From: Pelomonas sp. CA6
GTDB taxonomy: Bacteria > Pseudomonadota > Gammaproteobacteria > Burkholderiales > Burkholderiaceae_C
Direction of reading: 5' to 3'
DNA: 64,000 bases
Assembly: GCF_022549225.1 (NCBI RefSeq)
Contig: NZ_JAKZFD010000009.1
Location: forward strand, 203,584 to 267,583
The position numbers were made by a program, and so were the translations under genes. Below are positions 1 through 8,942 of the stretch, one piece after another. Each line of letters starts with the position of its first letter. Positions within the stretch are counted from its first letter, which is position 1. Below the pieces are notes generated by a model. That model made no database searches and had not been told where the DNA came from. It saw only the letters and a program-made list of their open reading frames with translations.

Positions 1-411
1 GCCGCGGGCTACACGCTGCTCAACAACGAGCATGTGCGCATCGACGTCGTGGTGGGGCGTTTCTCGCGTCGCGTCCAGACCTGGATCGATATTTTCGGCT
101 TCGTGGTCTTCCTGCTGCCGCTGTGCGCGGTGGTCCTCTATCTCGGCGTGCCCTTCTTCCTGCAAGCCTGGCATTCCAACGAAATGTCATCCAACGCGGG
201 CGGCCTGGTGCTCTGGCCGGTCTATGCGTTGATGCCGCTGGGCTTCTTTCTGCTGCTGCTGCAGGCGATCAGTGAGCTGATCAAGCGCATCGCCTTCCTG
301 ATGGGTCTGATCGACGACCCGACCAAGAAGGCCGACGCCAAATCGGCGGAAGAAGAGCTGGCCGAGGCGATCCGCCTGGCCGCCGAAGAAAAAGCGGCGC
401 GGGGAGCCTGA
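1..411 (+). CDS. dctQ: TRAP transporter small permease (DctQ), 5' partial
   Basis: Small four-helix inner-membrane subunit of a TRAP transporter, which links the periplasmic solute receptor to the large permease and works as a sodium/proton-driven secondary importer. The frame is open from base 1, so the N-terminus lies outside the window; 136 residues are visible. The stretch LLNNEHVRIDVVVGRFS is typical of the DctQ middle region, followed by hydrophobic helices and a charged, Ala/Glu/Lys-rich C-terminal tail. The stop codon lies two bases before the ATG of the large permease, so the two are clearly one operon. The solute receptor is encoded on the opposite strand just beyond. Confidence 0.9.
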   Translation, partial: AAGYTLLNNEHVRIDVVVGRFSRRVQTWIDIFGFVVFLLPLCAVVLYLGVPFFLQAWHSNEMSSNAGGLVLWPVYALMPLGFFLLLLQAISELIKRIAFLMGLIDDPTKKADAKSAEEELAEAIRLAAEEKAARGA

Positions 412-413
412 GG

Positions 414-2186
414 ATGGAATTCATTGCGCAAAACCTGGCCCCGATCATGTTCGCGGGGCTGATCGTCTTCCTGTTGATGGGCTTCCCGGTGGCCTTCAGC
501 CTGGGCGCCTGCGGCCTCTTCTTCGGCTTCCTGGGCATTGAGCTGGGCGTGCTGCCGGCCTCGCTGATGCAAGCCCTGCCCTTGCGCATCTTCGGCATCA
601 TGAAGAACGACACGCTGCTGGCGATTCCGTTCTTCACCTTGATGGGCCTGATCCTGGAGCGATCCGGAATGGCCGAGGATCTGCTCGACACCATCGGACA
701 GCTGTTCGGCCCGATACGCGGCGGCCTGGCCTATGCGGTGATCTTCGTCGGCGCGCTGCTGGCGGCGACGACCGGCGTGGTGGCGGCGTCGGTGATCTCC
801 ATGGGCCTGATCTCGCTGCCCATCATGCTGCGCTATGGCTATGACCGACGCGTCGCCTCCGGCGTGATCGCCGCGAGTGGCACGCTGGCGCAGATCATCC
901 CGCCCTCGCTCGTGCTGATCATCCTGGCCGACCAGCTGGGCCGCAGCGTCGGAGACATGTACAAGGGCGCCTTCATCCCCGGCTTCGTGCTGACCGGCCT
1001 GTATGTGGTGTTCATCGTGCTGGTCTCCATCTTCCGGCCCACCTGGGTGCCCGCCCTGCCGCCGGAGGCTCGCTCCATCCGCGAGGACAACGGCAAGAGC
1101 GGCCTGCTGTCGCTCAGCCTGCTGACCCTGGTGTCGGTGGCGGCGGCCGTCGCCTTCGGCGAGCACTACGCCCAGATCCTGAGTTACTTCAAGGGCGAGA
1201 CCATTGCCAGCGTTGCCACCGACGAGACCATCGTCGTCGCGATGTCGGTGGGCGTGGGCGTGGCCTTTGTCGCGGCGGTGATCAACAAGCTGTTCCGCAT
1301 CGGTCTGCTGTCGCGCATGGCCGAGCGGGTCACCTTCGTGCTGATCCCGCCGCTGGCGCTGATCTTCCTGGTGCTGGGCACCATCTTCCTGGGCATCGCC
1401 ACGCCGACCGAAGGCGGTGCGATGGGCGCGCTGGGCGCCTTCGTGATGGCCCTGGCGCGCGGACGCATCAGCATGGCCCTGCTGAAGCAGGCGCTGACCT
1501 CCACCACCAAGCTCTCCTGCTTCGTGGTGTTCATCCTGATCGGCTCCACCGTCTTCAGCCTGAGCTTCCAGGGCGTGGACGGACCGCGCTGGGTGGAACA
1601 CCTGCTGACCAGCCTGCCCGGCGGCCAGCTGGGCTTCCTGATCTTCGTGAACCTGCTGGTCTTCGTGCTGGCCTTTTTCCTGGACTTCTTCGAGCTGAGC
1701 TTCATCGTCGTGCCGCTGCTGGGCCCCGTGGCCGAGAAGCTGGGCATCGACCTGATCTGGTTCGGCGTGCTGCTGGGCGTGAACATGCAGACCTCGTTCA
1801 TGCACCCGCCCTTCGGCTTCGCGCTGTTCTATTTGCGCAGCGTGGCCCCGCTGTCGGACTACATCGACAAGCTCACCGGCAAGCGCATCGCGCGTGTCAG
1901 CACCAGCCAGATCTACTGGGGCGCCGTGCCATTCGTGGTGATCCAGATCATCATGGTCGGGCTGATCATCGCCTTCCCCGGCATCGTCTCCAGCGGTCTG
2001 GACAAGGAGCAGGCGGTGGACCTGGAGAAGGTCCAGCAGGAGATGGAAGCCAATCTGCCGGCCGACGACCTGGGCAACGCCACGCTGCCCGAAGCGGCCT
2101 CGGCCGCGGCCTCCGAGGCCTCGGGCGCGCAGGGCGACGACGACCCACTGAAGGCGTTGCAGGAATCCCTGAGCGAGAAGAAGTAG
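414..2186 (+). CDS. dctM: TRAP transporter large permease (DctM)
   Basis: Large membrane subunit that forms the translocation path of the TRAP transporter. At 590 residues it is longer than a standard DctM (about 430). Besides the usual N-terminal helices (with PVAFSLGACGLFFGFLG) and the C-terminal half (containing GIATPTEGGAMGALGA), it has a central insertion around residues 220-310 with additional hydrophobic segments. It also carries a soluble acidic, Ala-rich C-terminal tail of about 60 residues. This long form is common in Burkholderiales. It starts two bases after dctQ stops. The gene ends just before a symmetrical terminator shared with the convergent receptor gene. Confidence 0.93.
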   Translation: MEFIAQNLAPIMFAGLIVFLLMGFPVAFSLGACGLFFGFLGIELGVLPASLMQALPLRIFGIMKNDTLLAIPFFTLMGLILERSGMAEDLLDTIGQLFGPIRGGLAYAVIFVGALLAATTGVVAASVISMGLISLPIMLRYGYDRRVASGVIAASGTLAQIIPPSLVLIILADQLGRSVGDMYKGAFIPGFVLTGLYVVFIVLVSIFRPTWVPALPPEARSIREDNGKSGLLSLSLLTLVSVAAAVAFGEHYAQILSYFKGETIASVATDETIVVAMSVGVGVAFVAAVINKLFRIGLLSRMAERVTFVLIPPLALIFLVLGTIFLGIATPTEGGAMGALGAFVMALARGRISMALLKQALTSTTKLSCFVVFILIGSTVFSLSFQGVDGPRWVEHLLTSLPGGQLGFLIFVNLLVFVLAFFLDFFELSFIVVPLLGPVAEKLGIDLIWFGVLLGVNMQTSFMHPPFGFALFYLRSVAPLSDYIDKLTGKRIARVSTSQIYWGAVPFVVIQIIMVGLIIAFPGIVSSGLDKEQAVDLEKVQQEMEANLPADDLGNATLPEAASAAASEASGAQGDDDPLKALQESLSEKK

Positions 2187-2247
2187 GCCTTGGGCGCGGG
2201 GCCATGGGCCTCGCGCAGTCCCGCGGGGCGCGGCTGGCGCGCCAGAC

Positions 2248-2275
2248 AAAAAAAGCGGCCCGCGGGCCGCTTTTT
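2248..2275. terminator. Bidirectional intrinsic terminator between dctM and dctP
   Basis: A perfect palindrome GCGGCCCGCGGGCCGC is flanked by an A-run on the left and a T-run on the right, so it reads as a GC stem plus U-tract on both strands. It lies in the 125-base gap between the convergent dctM and dctP genes and should end both transcripts. Confidence 0.9.
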
Positions 2276-2311
2276 CAATGGGCGGGCGCCGTTTGCACGA
2301 CGCCCTCGGGC

Positions 2312-3397
2312 TTACAGCTTTTGCTGCGCCATGAAGGCATCGAAGCGGTTCTCGGCGAAGCGGAACCACAGCACCTGGTCGCGCTGGAAGGCGCGCATGT
2401 CGGCATAGATCTTCTTCCACTCGGGGCTCTTCGCGTCGTTGGCGGCGAAGACCTCCATCGAGGCCTTGAACGAAGCGTCCAGGATGGCCGGCGAGAAGGG
2501 CAGCACCTTGGTCTTCGCGGCCACCAGCTGCTTCAGCGCCGTGGGATTGAGCGCGTCGTACTTCGCCAGCATGTCCTGCGAGGCCAGGGCCGACGCGGCT
2601 TCGATGATGGCCTTGTACTCGGGCGTCAGCGCGTCGTAGGCCTTGCGGTTGATGAAGAAGTCGACCTCCGGGCCGCCTTCCCACCAGCCGGGGTAGTAGT
2701 AGAAAGGCGCCACCTTGTTGAAGCCCAGCTTCTGGTCGTCGTACGGGCCCACCCACTCCGCCGCGTCGATCGTGCCCTTCTCCAGCGACTGGTAGATCTC
2801 GCCACCGGGGATGCTCTGCGGCACTGCGCCCAGCTTTTGCATCACCTCGCCGACCAGACCACCGCCCAGGCGCATCTTCAGGCCCTTGAAGTCGGCCACG
2901 CTCTTCACTTCCTTGCGGAACCAGCCGCCCATCTGCGTGCCGGTATTGCCGCCGGCCATGCTGAGCATGTTGTAGTTGGCGTAGAACTCGTTCATCAGCT
3001 TGCGGCCATTGCCATGCGTCATCCAGGCCGTCATCTGGCGCGCATTCAGGCCGAAGGGAATCGCCGAGCCCAGCGCGAACGCAGGATTCTTGCCGTAGAA
3101 GTAGTAGGGCACGGTGTGGCACATCTCGACGGTGCCGCTCTGCACGCCGTCCACGACGCCGAAGGGAGGCATCAGCTCGCCGCCCGCATGCACGGAGATC
3201 TCGAACTTGCCACCGGACATCGCCTTGACAGCCTTGGCAAAGACCTCGGCTCCGCCGTAAATGGTGTCCAGCGACTTCGGGAAGCTGGACGCCAGGCGCC
3301 AACGCAGATTGGTCTGGGCATGGACCACGGCCGGCGCGGCGCCGGCAGCGACGATGCCCGCGAGACCGGCATGGCGCACAAAGGAACGACGTTCCAT
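2312..3397 (-). CDS. dctP: TRAP transporter substrate-binding protein (DctP, TakP-like)
   Basis: Periplasmic solute receptor of the TRAP system, 361 residues. The start at 3397 is preferred over an in-frame upstream ATG at 3460 because an AGGAG ribosome-binding site lies a few bases upstream and the protein then opens with MERRSFVRHAGL, a twin-arginine-type signal followed by a hydrophobic stretch ending in VVHAQ. The mature part contains WVGPYDDQKLGFNKVAPFY and PGWWEGGPEVDFFIN, resembling the TakP branch that binds 2-oxo acids in Rhodobacter. The substrate is therefore probably a monocarboxylate or keto acid, but this is inference. The gene is convergent with dctQM, an uncommon layout for a TRAP set. 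Confidence 0.9.
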   Translation of the reverse strand: MERRSFVRHAGLAGIVAAGAAPAVVHAQTNLRWRLASSFPKSLDTIYGGAEVFAKAVKAMSGGKFEISVHAGGELMPPFGVVDGVQSGTVEMCHTVPYYFYGKNPAFALGSAIPFGLNARQMTAWMTHGNGRKLMNEFYANYNMLSMAGGNTGTQMGGWFRKEVKSVADFKGLKMRLGGGLVGEVMQKLGAVPQSIPGGEIYQSLEKGTIDAAEWVGPYDDQKLGFNKVAPFYYYPGWWEGGPEVDFFINRKAYDALTPEYKAIIEAASALASQDMLAKYDALNPTALKQLVAAKTKVLPFSPAILDASFKASMEVFAANDAKSPEWKKIYADMRAFQRDQVLWFRFAENRFDAFMAQQKL

Positions 3398-3492
3398 GGA
3401 TTTGTCTCCTAGTTCATGAGGTTGCGACAGAGTCGCGAACGATTCTAGGAGTGCCCACACGCCCTTCGCTCAGGGACAACCCGCGCGAAAAA

Positions 3493-3506
3493 CCGCGATA
3501 TCGCGG
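3493..3506. promoter_or_regulatory. Perfect 14-base palindrome upstream of dctP
   Basis: CCGCGATATCGCGG is a perfect palindrome about 95 bases upstream of the dctP start, in the gap between dctP and the 3' end of pmbA (both leftward). It could be an operator for dctP. No U-tract follows, so a terminator role is less likely. No binding protein can be named. Confidence 0.35.
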
Positions 3507-3611
3507 GCATTGCCGCGCAACTTTCGCGAGTCTTACATCCAGCTGAAATCAGGCTGAAACGCTGCCCCGAAACGATGGGGCTGCCGCTCGAGGCAGGGCC
3601 CCCGCGGGCGC

Positions 3612-4979
3612 TCAGCTACCGGCCAGCTTCATGCCGTCCACCAGCACCGAGCCCACGGTCTTGGTGCCCGTCGTATAGGTGTCCGCGCCGATGCCAACGA
3701 TGCGCTGGAACATGTCCTTCAAGTTGCCCGCGATCGTCACCTCATGAACCGGATAGGCGATTTCGCCGTTCTCCACCCAGTAGCCGCTCGCGCCGCGCGA
3801 GTAGTCGCCGGTGACGTAGTTGACGCCCTGCCCCATCAGTTCGGTGACGAACAAACCGGTGCCGAGGCGGCGCAGCATGGTGCGCAGGTCGTCACCAGGC
3901 GCGGTGCAGCGGCTGCGCATCACCAGGTTGTGAGAACCGCCGGCATGGCCGGTGGTGCGCAGGCCCAGCTTGCGCGCCGAGTAGGTGGTCAGGAAATAGC
4001 CCTGCAGCACGCCGCCCTCGACGACGCTGCGCGCACGCGTCAGCACGCCTTCGTCATCGAAGGGCGAGCTGCCCTTGCCCTTGCGCACATGTGGGTCCTC
4101 CAGCACGTCGATGTGCGAAGCCATCACCGGCTGGCCCAGGCTGTCCAGCAGGAAGCTGGCGCGCCGGTAGAGCGCGCCACCGCTGGTGGCCTGCACCAGC
4201 GACCCGAGCAGCCCGGCCGCCACCGGCGCCTCGAACAGCACCGGCACCGTGGCCGTCTTCGCCTTGCGCCCTTTCAGGCGCGCCAGTGCGCGCTCGGCCG
4301 CGTAGCGGCCCACCGATTCGGGGCTGGCCAGGTCGGCCGCGTCGCGCATCGAGCTGTACCAGGCGTCGCGCTCCATGCCCGCGCCACGGCCGGAGATAGG
4401 AGCCACCGACAGCGAGTGCCGCGAACTGGCATAGCCACCGCGGAAGCCGCGCGTGTTGCCCATGTAGAAGTGCGACTGCTGGGCCGACACGCCCGCGCCT
4501 TCCGAGTTGGTGATGCGCGCATCGGTCGCGAAGGCCGCCGCCTCGCAGCGCAGCGCCAGACGCGCGGCCTCCTCGGCCTCCAGCATCCAGGGGTGGAAGA
4601 GGTCCAGCTCGGGCTGCTGCGTCGGGTCCAGCGCCAGGTCCTGCTCGTCGGGCAGGCCGGCGAATTCGTCCTCGGCGGTGAAGCGCGCGATGTCGAAGGC
4701 CGCACGCACCGTGTCTTTCAGCGCGCGGGGCGAGAAATCCGAGCTGCTCGCATTGCCGCGCCGCTGCCCCAGGTAGACCGAGACACCCAGCGACTTGTCG
4801 CGGTTGCGTTCGACGTTCTCCAGCTGCCCGCGCCGCACCGACACCGACAGACCGCAGCCCTCGGACACCTCGGCACCGGCATCGCTGGCGCCCAGGCGCT
4901 TGGCCTCGGCCAGCACGTCTTCGATCAATTGGCGGAACTGGTCCTGGGCGTAGGCAAAACCGTGGTCGGGATGGCTCAT
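3612..4979 (-). CDS. pmbA: PmbA/TldE metalloprotease family protein
   Basis: TldE/PmbA homologue, the partner of TldD in a heterodimeric metalloprotease that, in enterobacteria, matures microcin B17 and degrades CcdA. It is a conserved cytoplasmic protein in proteobacteria. The start MSHPDHGFAYAQDQFRQLIE at 4979 gives 455 residues, the usual PmbA length; an in-frame start at 5021 would add only a non-conserved extension. Recognisable family blocks include SVSVRRGQLENVERNRDKS near the N-terminus, the central GMERDAWYSS region and the C-terminal GYWVENGEIAYPVHEVTIAG. TldE lacks the HExxxH zinc site found in TldD, and none is seen here. It diverges from darP, the classic proteobacterial arrangement. 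Confidence 0.93.
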   Translation of the reverse strand: MSHPDHGFAYAQDQFRQLIEDVLAEAKRLGASDAGAEVSEGCGLSVSVRRGQLENVERNRDKSLGVSVYLGQRRGNASSSDFSPRALKDTVRAAFDIARFTAEDEFAGLPDEQDLALDPTQQPELDLFHPWMLEAEEAARLALRCEAAAFATDARITNSEGAGVSAQQSHFYMGNTRGFRGGYASSRHSLSVAPISGRGAGMERDAWYSSMRDAADLASPESVGRYAAERALARLKGRKAKTATVPVLFEAPVAAGLLGSLVQATSGGALYRRASFLLDSLGQPVMASHIDVLEDPHVRKGKGSSPFDDEGVLTRARSVVEGGVLQGYFLTTYSARKLGLRTTGHAGGSHNLVMRSRCTAPGDDLRTMLRRLGTGLFVTELMGQGVNYVTGDYSRGASGYWVENGEIAYPVHEVTIAGNLKDMFQRIVGIGADTYTTGTKTVGSVLVDGMKLAGS

Positions 4980-5092
4980 GAGAAGGATGCTTGAGAGGCG
5001 AGAGGTCTGGCCGACTATCATACGAGCCCTGCACGGCCCGAGACGGGCCCCAACCGCGCGAGCACGCCAGGTGGCGCCGCCGCGCCCTCCCC

Positions 5093-5668
5093 ATGCACGA
5101 CCAAGAGAATCCCGACGATCCGTTCTACGAACGCCCCAGCAAGAGCCAGCTCAAGCGCGACATGAGCGCGCTGCAGGACCTGGGCGTGGAACTGCTCAAC
5201 CTGCCCGAAAGCCGGGTGCAGGCGCTGGACCTGCCCGATATCCTGAACGACGCGCTGAAGCAGGCGCGCCGCATCACCGCCCATGGCGCGCGCCGCCGCC
5301 AGCTGCAGCTGATCGGCAAGCTGATGCGCGGCATCGACCCCGAGCCCATCCGCGAGGCCGTGGCGGAATTCAAGCTGGGTCGCGCCCAGGACAGCCTGCT
5401 GCTGCACCAGGCCGAGCGCTGGCGCGAACGCCTGGTCGACGACGACGCCGCGCTGCAGGACTTCATGGCCGAGTTCGCCGACCTGGATGTCCAGCATCTG
5501 CGCAGCCTGCTGCGCGCGGCCCGCAAGGACCGCGCCGCGGCGCCCGAGCAGCGCAATGGCCGCGCCTGGCGCGAGCTGTTCCAGTTCATCAAGGCCCAGA
5601 TGAAGTCCGCCGGTTCCGCGTCGCGCGATGAGGGCCTGATCGACGACGCGGAGGACCACGATGACTGA
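5093..5668 (+). CDS. darP: DarP/YjgA (DUF615) ribosome-associated protein
   Basis: Member of the YjgA/DarP family, which binds late 50S ribosomal precursors and promotes large-subunit assembly. The start MHDQENPDDPFYERPSKSQ at 5093 gives 191 residues; the frame is open further upstream but that part is not conserved. The protein is highly charged and predicted all-helical, with SKSQLKRDMSALQDLGVELL near the N-terminus and LRSLLRAARKDRA near the C-terminus, both family signatures. It is divergent from pmbA, its usual neighbour, and overlaps mog by eight bases, implying translational coupling. No clear Shine-Dalgarno sequence precedes the ATG. Confidence 0.92.
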   Translation: MHDQENPDDPFYERPSKSQLKRDMSALQDLGVELLNLPESRVQALDLPDILNDALKQARRITAHGARRRQLQLIGKLMRGIDPEPIREAVAEFKLGRAQDSLLLHQAERWRERLVDDDAALQDFMAEFADLDVQHLRSLLRAARKDRAAAPEQRNGRAWRELFQFIKAQMKSAGSASRDEGLIDDAEDHDD

Positions 5669-6257
5669 TGCCCGCCACGACGCCCCGCCGGAGGCGGTGC
5701 GCATCGGCATCGTCTCAATCAGCGACCGCGCCTCCAGCGGCGTCTACGAAGACAAGGGCCTGCCGGCGCTGCAGGACTGGCTGAGCCAGGCCTTGCTGAA
5801 CCCGATCGAATTCCAGCCGCGCCTGATCCCCGACGAGCGCGCGCGCATCGCCGCGACGCTGCGCGAGCTGGTCGACGAGGCGCGCTGCGACCTGGTGCTG
5901 ACCACCGGCGGCACCGGCCCCGCGCCGCGCGACGTCACACCCGAGGCGACGATGGACGTGGCCGAGCGCGAGATGCCCGGTTTCGGCGAGCAGATGCGCC
6001 AGATCTCGCTGCACTTCGTGCCCACGGCCATCCTGTCGCGTCAGGTCGCGGTGATACGCGGCCAGGCGCTGATCATCAACCTCCCGGGCCAGCCCAAGGC
6101 CATCGCCGAAACCCTGGCCGGCCACGAGAAGGCCAGCGGCATCTTCGCCGCCGTGCCCTACTGCCTGGACCTGATCGGCGGCCCCTACCTGGAAACCCGC
6201 GACAGCGTGATCAAGGCCTTCCGCCCCAAGACGGCGCAGCGGCCGCCGCGCGCCTGA
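5661..6257 (+). CDS. mog: Molybdopterin adenylyltransferase (Mog)
   Basis: Catalyses Mg-ATP-dependent adenylylation of molybdopterin, the step before molybdate insertion in molybdenum cofactor synthesis. It is 198 residues, a usual length for stand-alone Mog. The MoCF-fold signature is clear: RIGIVSISDRASSGVYEDKG at the N-terminus, then LVLTTGGTGPAPRDVTPEAT, the molybdopterin-binding loop. It overlaps the 3' end of darP by eight bases and is followed by a strong symmetrical terminator. A MogA annotation is favoured over MoaB because of the long C-terminal region (GQPKAIAETLAGHEKASGIF) and the molybdopterin-loop context, though the two families are close. Confidence 0.93.
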   Translation: MTDARHDAPPEAVRIGIVSISDRASSGVYEDKGLPALQDWLSQALLNPIEFQPRLIPDERARIAATLRELVDEARCDLVLTTGGTGPAPRDVTPEATMDVAEREMPGFGEQMRQISLHFVPTAILSRQVAVIRGQALIINLPGQPKAIAETLAGHEKASGIFAAVPYCLDLIGGPYLETRDSVIKAFRPKTAQRPPRA

Positions 6258-6278
6258 ACGCGAATCCGCGCCATGAGG

Positions 6279-6302
6279 AAACGGGGCCCGCGGGCCCCGT
6301 TT
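6279..6302. terminator. Bidirectional terminator between mog and cysE
   Basis: AAACGGGGCCCG is followed directly by its reverse complement CGGGCCCCGTTT. Run of As on the left and Ts on the right make it work in both directions for the convergent mog and cysE genes. Its right edge touches the cysE stop codon. The GGCCCGCGGGCC core is the same as in the terminator at 2248-2275. Confidence 0.85.
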
Positions 6303-7069
6303 TACTTGACCAGCCGGCTCAGGCTGTCGGCGTCGAAACACTCGGCCTGCTTGGCATCGGACGGCACGCAGTCGCTGCGCTGTTGGGCCGAGAGTTTGGC
6401 CACGGCCTGCCACAGCAGCGCGATCTGGTGCTCATTGCCGGCGGCGTTGTCGATCAGGCCTTTCAGCGCCTGCGCGACCGGGTCGTCGCCCTGTGTCAGA
6501 CCGTAGGCGGAGAAGCCCATGCGGGCGGCCGCTTCCTCGCGCTGGGCGTCGGCCTTGGCCTCGATGATGCGCGCCGGATTGCCCACCGCGGTGGCCCCCG
6601 GGGGGACCGGCTTGGTGACCACGGCGCCCGAGCCCACGCGAGCGCCCTCGCCCACCGTGAAGCCGCCCAGCACGCAGGCGTTGGCGCCGACGATCACGCC
6701 GCGGCCCAGCGTGGGATGGCGCTTGGCGCCCTTCACCAGCGAGGTGCCGCCCAGCGTGACGCCCTGGTAGATGGTGCATTCGTCGCCGATCTCGGCCATC
6801 TCGCCGATCACGATGCCCATGCCATGATCGATGAACACGCGCCGCCCTATCGTGGCGCCGGGGTGGATCTCGATGCCGGTCAGAAAGCGCGCCAGGTGCG
6901 AGGTGAAGCGGCCCGGCCACTTCATCCCATGCGTCCAGCACCAGTGCGCGACGCGATGCAGCCACAGCGCATGCAGCCCCGGGTAACAAGTCAGCACCTC
7001 CCAGGCCGAGCGGGCGGCGGGGTCGCGTTCGAGGATGCAGGCGATGTCTTCGCGCAGGCGCTGGAACAT
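6302..7069 (-). CDS. cysE: Serine O-acetyltransferase (CysE)
   Basis: Acetylates L-serine with acetyl-CoA to O-acetylserine, the committed step of cysteine synthesis. It is 255 residues. The N-terminal helical part ([20 protein letters not shown]) is followed by the left-handed beta-helix of hexapeptide repeats, with [20 protein letters not shown] and [20 protein letters not shown] containing the catalytic Asp/His pair region. The C-terminal tail is longer than usual and ends in DSLSRLVK rather than the Ile end that normally docks into CysK, so cysteine-synthase complex formation is uncertain. It lies 48 bases downstream of trmJ on the same strand and no strong Shine-Dalgarno is visible. Confidence 0.95.
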   Translation of the reverse strand: MFQRLREDIACILERDPAARSAWEVLTCYPGLHALWLHRVAHWCWTHGMKWPGRFTSHLARFLTGIEIHPGATIGRRVFIDHGMGIVIGEMAEIGDECTIYQGVTLGGTSLVKGAKRHPTLGRGVIVGANACVLGGFTVGEGARVGSGAVVTKPVPPGATAVGNPARIIEAKADAQREEAAARMGFSAYGLTQGDDPVAQALKGLIDNAAGNEHQIALLWQAVAKLSAQQRSDCVPSDAKQAECFDADSLSRLVK

Positions 7070-7117
7070 GGGGAGGAGGGTCTACTGCGATGGGGTGGGC
7101 CAGTTTAGCGGCGCCGA

Positions 7118-7870
7118 TCAATCTTGCTCGCGCGGGGATTTGGGCGCGGCCGCACGTTCCATCGAGCGCGCGATGCCACGCAGAATGTGCACCTCTTCGT
7201 CGGTCAGCTGCGCGCGGTTGAAGAGCTGGTTGAGCCGCGGCATCAGCTTCTTGGGCGCTACCGGGTCCAGGTAGCCGATCGCCACCAGCCCCTGCTCCAG
7301 GTGCGTCAGCAGGCCCTGCACCGCGCGCGCATCGGCCAGGGTTGGGTCCGCCGTGCGCGGCTGTACCGAGAAGCCGCCCAAGGCCTGGCGCCAGTCATAG
7401 GCCAGCAACTGCACCGCTTGCGCCAGGTTCAGCGAGCCGTAGTCGGGATGGGTGGGAATGGACAGCACCGCATGCGCGCGGTACACGTCCTCGTTGCTCA
7501 TGCCATAGCGCTCCGAGCCGAACACCAGTGCGACGCTGTGCGCCGACGCGGCCAGCTCGGCGAACAGCTCGCGCGGCGCGCGCGTCGGCGGACCGAAGTC
7601 GCGCGGCGTCATCGCGGTGGCGCAGACAAAGCTGATCCCGTCCAGCGCCTCCTCCAGCGTGCCGACGATGCGCGCCCGCGCCAGGATGTCGGCCGCGCCA
7701 CTGGCCATCGCCACCGTCTCTTCCTGACTCAGCACGTCGGCAAAGCGCGGCCGCACCAGCACCAGGTCGCGAAAGCCCATCACCTTCATCGCGCGTGCCG
7801 TGGCGCCCACGTTGCCCGGATGGCTGGTCTCGATCAGCACGAAGCGTGTGGAAGCAACGGTCTCGGGCAT
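7118..7870 (-). CDS. trmJ: tRNA (cytidine/uridine-2'-O-)-methyltransferase TrmJ
   Basis: SpoU/TrmH-class SAM-dependent methyltransferase that methylates the 2'-hydroxyl of position 32 in tRNA anticodon loops. It is 250 residues. The SPOUT signature is visible: [20 protein letters not shown] at the N-terminus (motif 1, with the conserved NVG.TARAM), [17 protein letters not shown] (motif 2) and [20 protein letters not shown] (motif 3). The C-terminal helix-rich extension (from about residue 165) is typical of TrmJ and mediates dimerisation. It is divergent from suhB, a conserved pairing in betaproteobacteria. Confidence 0.95.
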   Translation of the reverse strand: MPETVASTRFVLIETSHPGNVGATARAMKVMGFRDLVLVRPRFADVLSQEETVAMASGAADILARARIVGTLEEALDGISFVCATAMTPRDFGPPTRAPRELFAELAASAHSVALVFGSERYGMSNEDVYRAHAVLSIPTHPDYGSLNLAQAVQLLAYDWRQALGGFSVQPRTADPTLADARAVQGLLTHLEQGLVAIGYLDPVAPKKLMPRLNQLFNRAQLTDEEVHILRGIARSMERAAAPKSPREQD

Positions 7871-7899
7871 AGGGGAAAACGCGTGTTTATGTCAGAATG

Positions 7900-7912
7900 G
7901 CGGATTATCCGC
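7900..7912. promoter_or_regulatory. Palindrome in the trmJ-suhB divergent promoter region
   Basis: GCGGATTATCCGC is a perfect 6-1-6 palindrome in the 124-base gap between divergent trmJ and suhB. It overlaps a likely AT-rich promoter element for one of the genes. It may be an operator or a fortuitous promoter palindrome; nothing in the sequence names the regulator. Confidence 0.35.
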
Positions 7913-7994
7913 GTCGGTCCTGGTCTTTTCGGGATGGCGCCCGTTCTTTTCCTTCGCCAGTCCACCTCCCTCGTTTGCAAGGAAGCACTCCAGC

Positions 7995-8942
7995 ATGACG
8001 CAAGCCGCTCTTCATCCCATGCTCAACGTCGCCATCAAGGCGGCTCGCGCAGCAGGCGCCATCATCAACCGTGCCTCGCTGGATCTGGACGTGCTGAAGA
8101 TCAACACCAAGTCGCCCAACGACTTCGTCACCGAGGTGGACCAGGCCGCCGAAGCGGTCATCATCGAGACCCTGCTCTCCGCCTACCCCGACCACGGCAT
8201 CCTCGCCGAGGAAACCGGCCGCACGCACGGCAACAAGCATTCCGAGTACCAGTGGATCATCGACCCGCTGGACGGCACCACCAACTTCATCCACGGATTC
8301 CCGGTCTACGCCGTTTCCATCGCGCTGGCGCACCGCGACGTGGTGCAGCAGGCGGTGGTCTACGACCCGACGCGCAACGACCTCTTCTACGCCACCCGCG
8401 GCCGCGGCGCCTTCCTGAACGACCGCCGCCTGCGCGTCTCGCGCCGCACGCGCATGAGCGACGCGCTGATCGGCACCGGCTTCCCCTTCCGCCGCGGCGA
8501 CAACTTCAAGCGCTACCTGAAGATGTTCGAAGAGGTCATGCAGCAATGCGCCGGCCTGCGCCGCCCGGGCGCCGCCGCGCTGGACCTGTGCTACGTGGCC
8601 GCCGGCTACTACGACGCCTTCTTCGAAACCGGCCTGAACCCCTGGGACGTGGCCGCGGGCTCGCTGATCATCACCGAGGCTGGCGGCCTGGTGGGCAATT
8701 TCACCGGCGAGGCCGACTTCCTGCATCAGCGCGAAGTGGTCGCCGGCAACCCCAAGATTTACGGCCAGCTGGTGCAGGTGCTCGCGCCCTACACCCGCGT
8801 GATCAAGGCTGAGGAATTGGAAGCCGACGCCCAGGCCAACGAGGCCCCGATCAAGAAAACCCAGGCCGCCCCCGCCGGGGAAGCGGTCAAGAAGCGCGGC
8901 CCGGTGCGCATCAAGAAGCCGGCCGAAGACAGCCCGATCTGA
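7995..8942 (+). CDS. suhB: Inositol-1-monophosphatase SuhB
   Basis: Mg-dependent phosphatase of the inositol monophosphatase superfamily; in E. coli SuhB also joins the rRNA antitermination complex. The chosen ATG at 7995 has GGAAG ten bases upstream and gives 315 residues. The metal-binding motifs are intact: [11 protein letters not shown] (about residues 69-79), [17 protein letters not shown] (87-103) and [17 protein letters not shown] near residue 220. The last 50 residues form a Lys/Ala/Pro-rich tail ([16 protein letters not shown]) not present in E. coli SuhB (about 267 residues), which may bind RNA or ribosomes. It is divergent from trmJ. Confidence 0.95.
   Translation: MTQAALHPMLNVAIKAARAAGAIINRASLDLDVLKINTKSPNDFVTEVDQAAEAVIIETLLSAYPDHGILAEETGRTHGNKHSEYQWIIDPLDGTTNFIHGFPVYAVSIALAHRDVVQQAVVYDPTRNDLFYATRGRGAFLNDRRLRVSRRTRMSDALIGTGFPFRRGDNFKRYLKMFEEVMQQCAGLRRPGAAALDLCYVAAGYYDAFFETGLNPWDVAAGSLIITEAGGLVGNFTGEADFLHQREVVAGNPKIYGQLVQVLAPYTRVIKAEELEADAQANEAPIKKTQAAPAGEAVKKRGPVRIKKPAEDSPI

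Noticed and set aside
222..3302. A 1,000-codon minus-strand frame across dctM and dctP
   Set aside because: Same shadow composition; it runs through a strong terminator and has no recognisable domain.
3557..3606. Terminator for pmbA from the GC hairpins near 3570
   Set aside because: Arms are short or interrupted and no U-tract follows on the minus strand.
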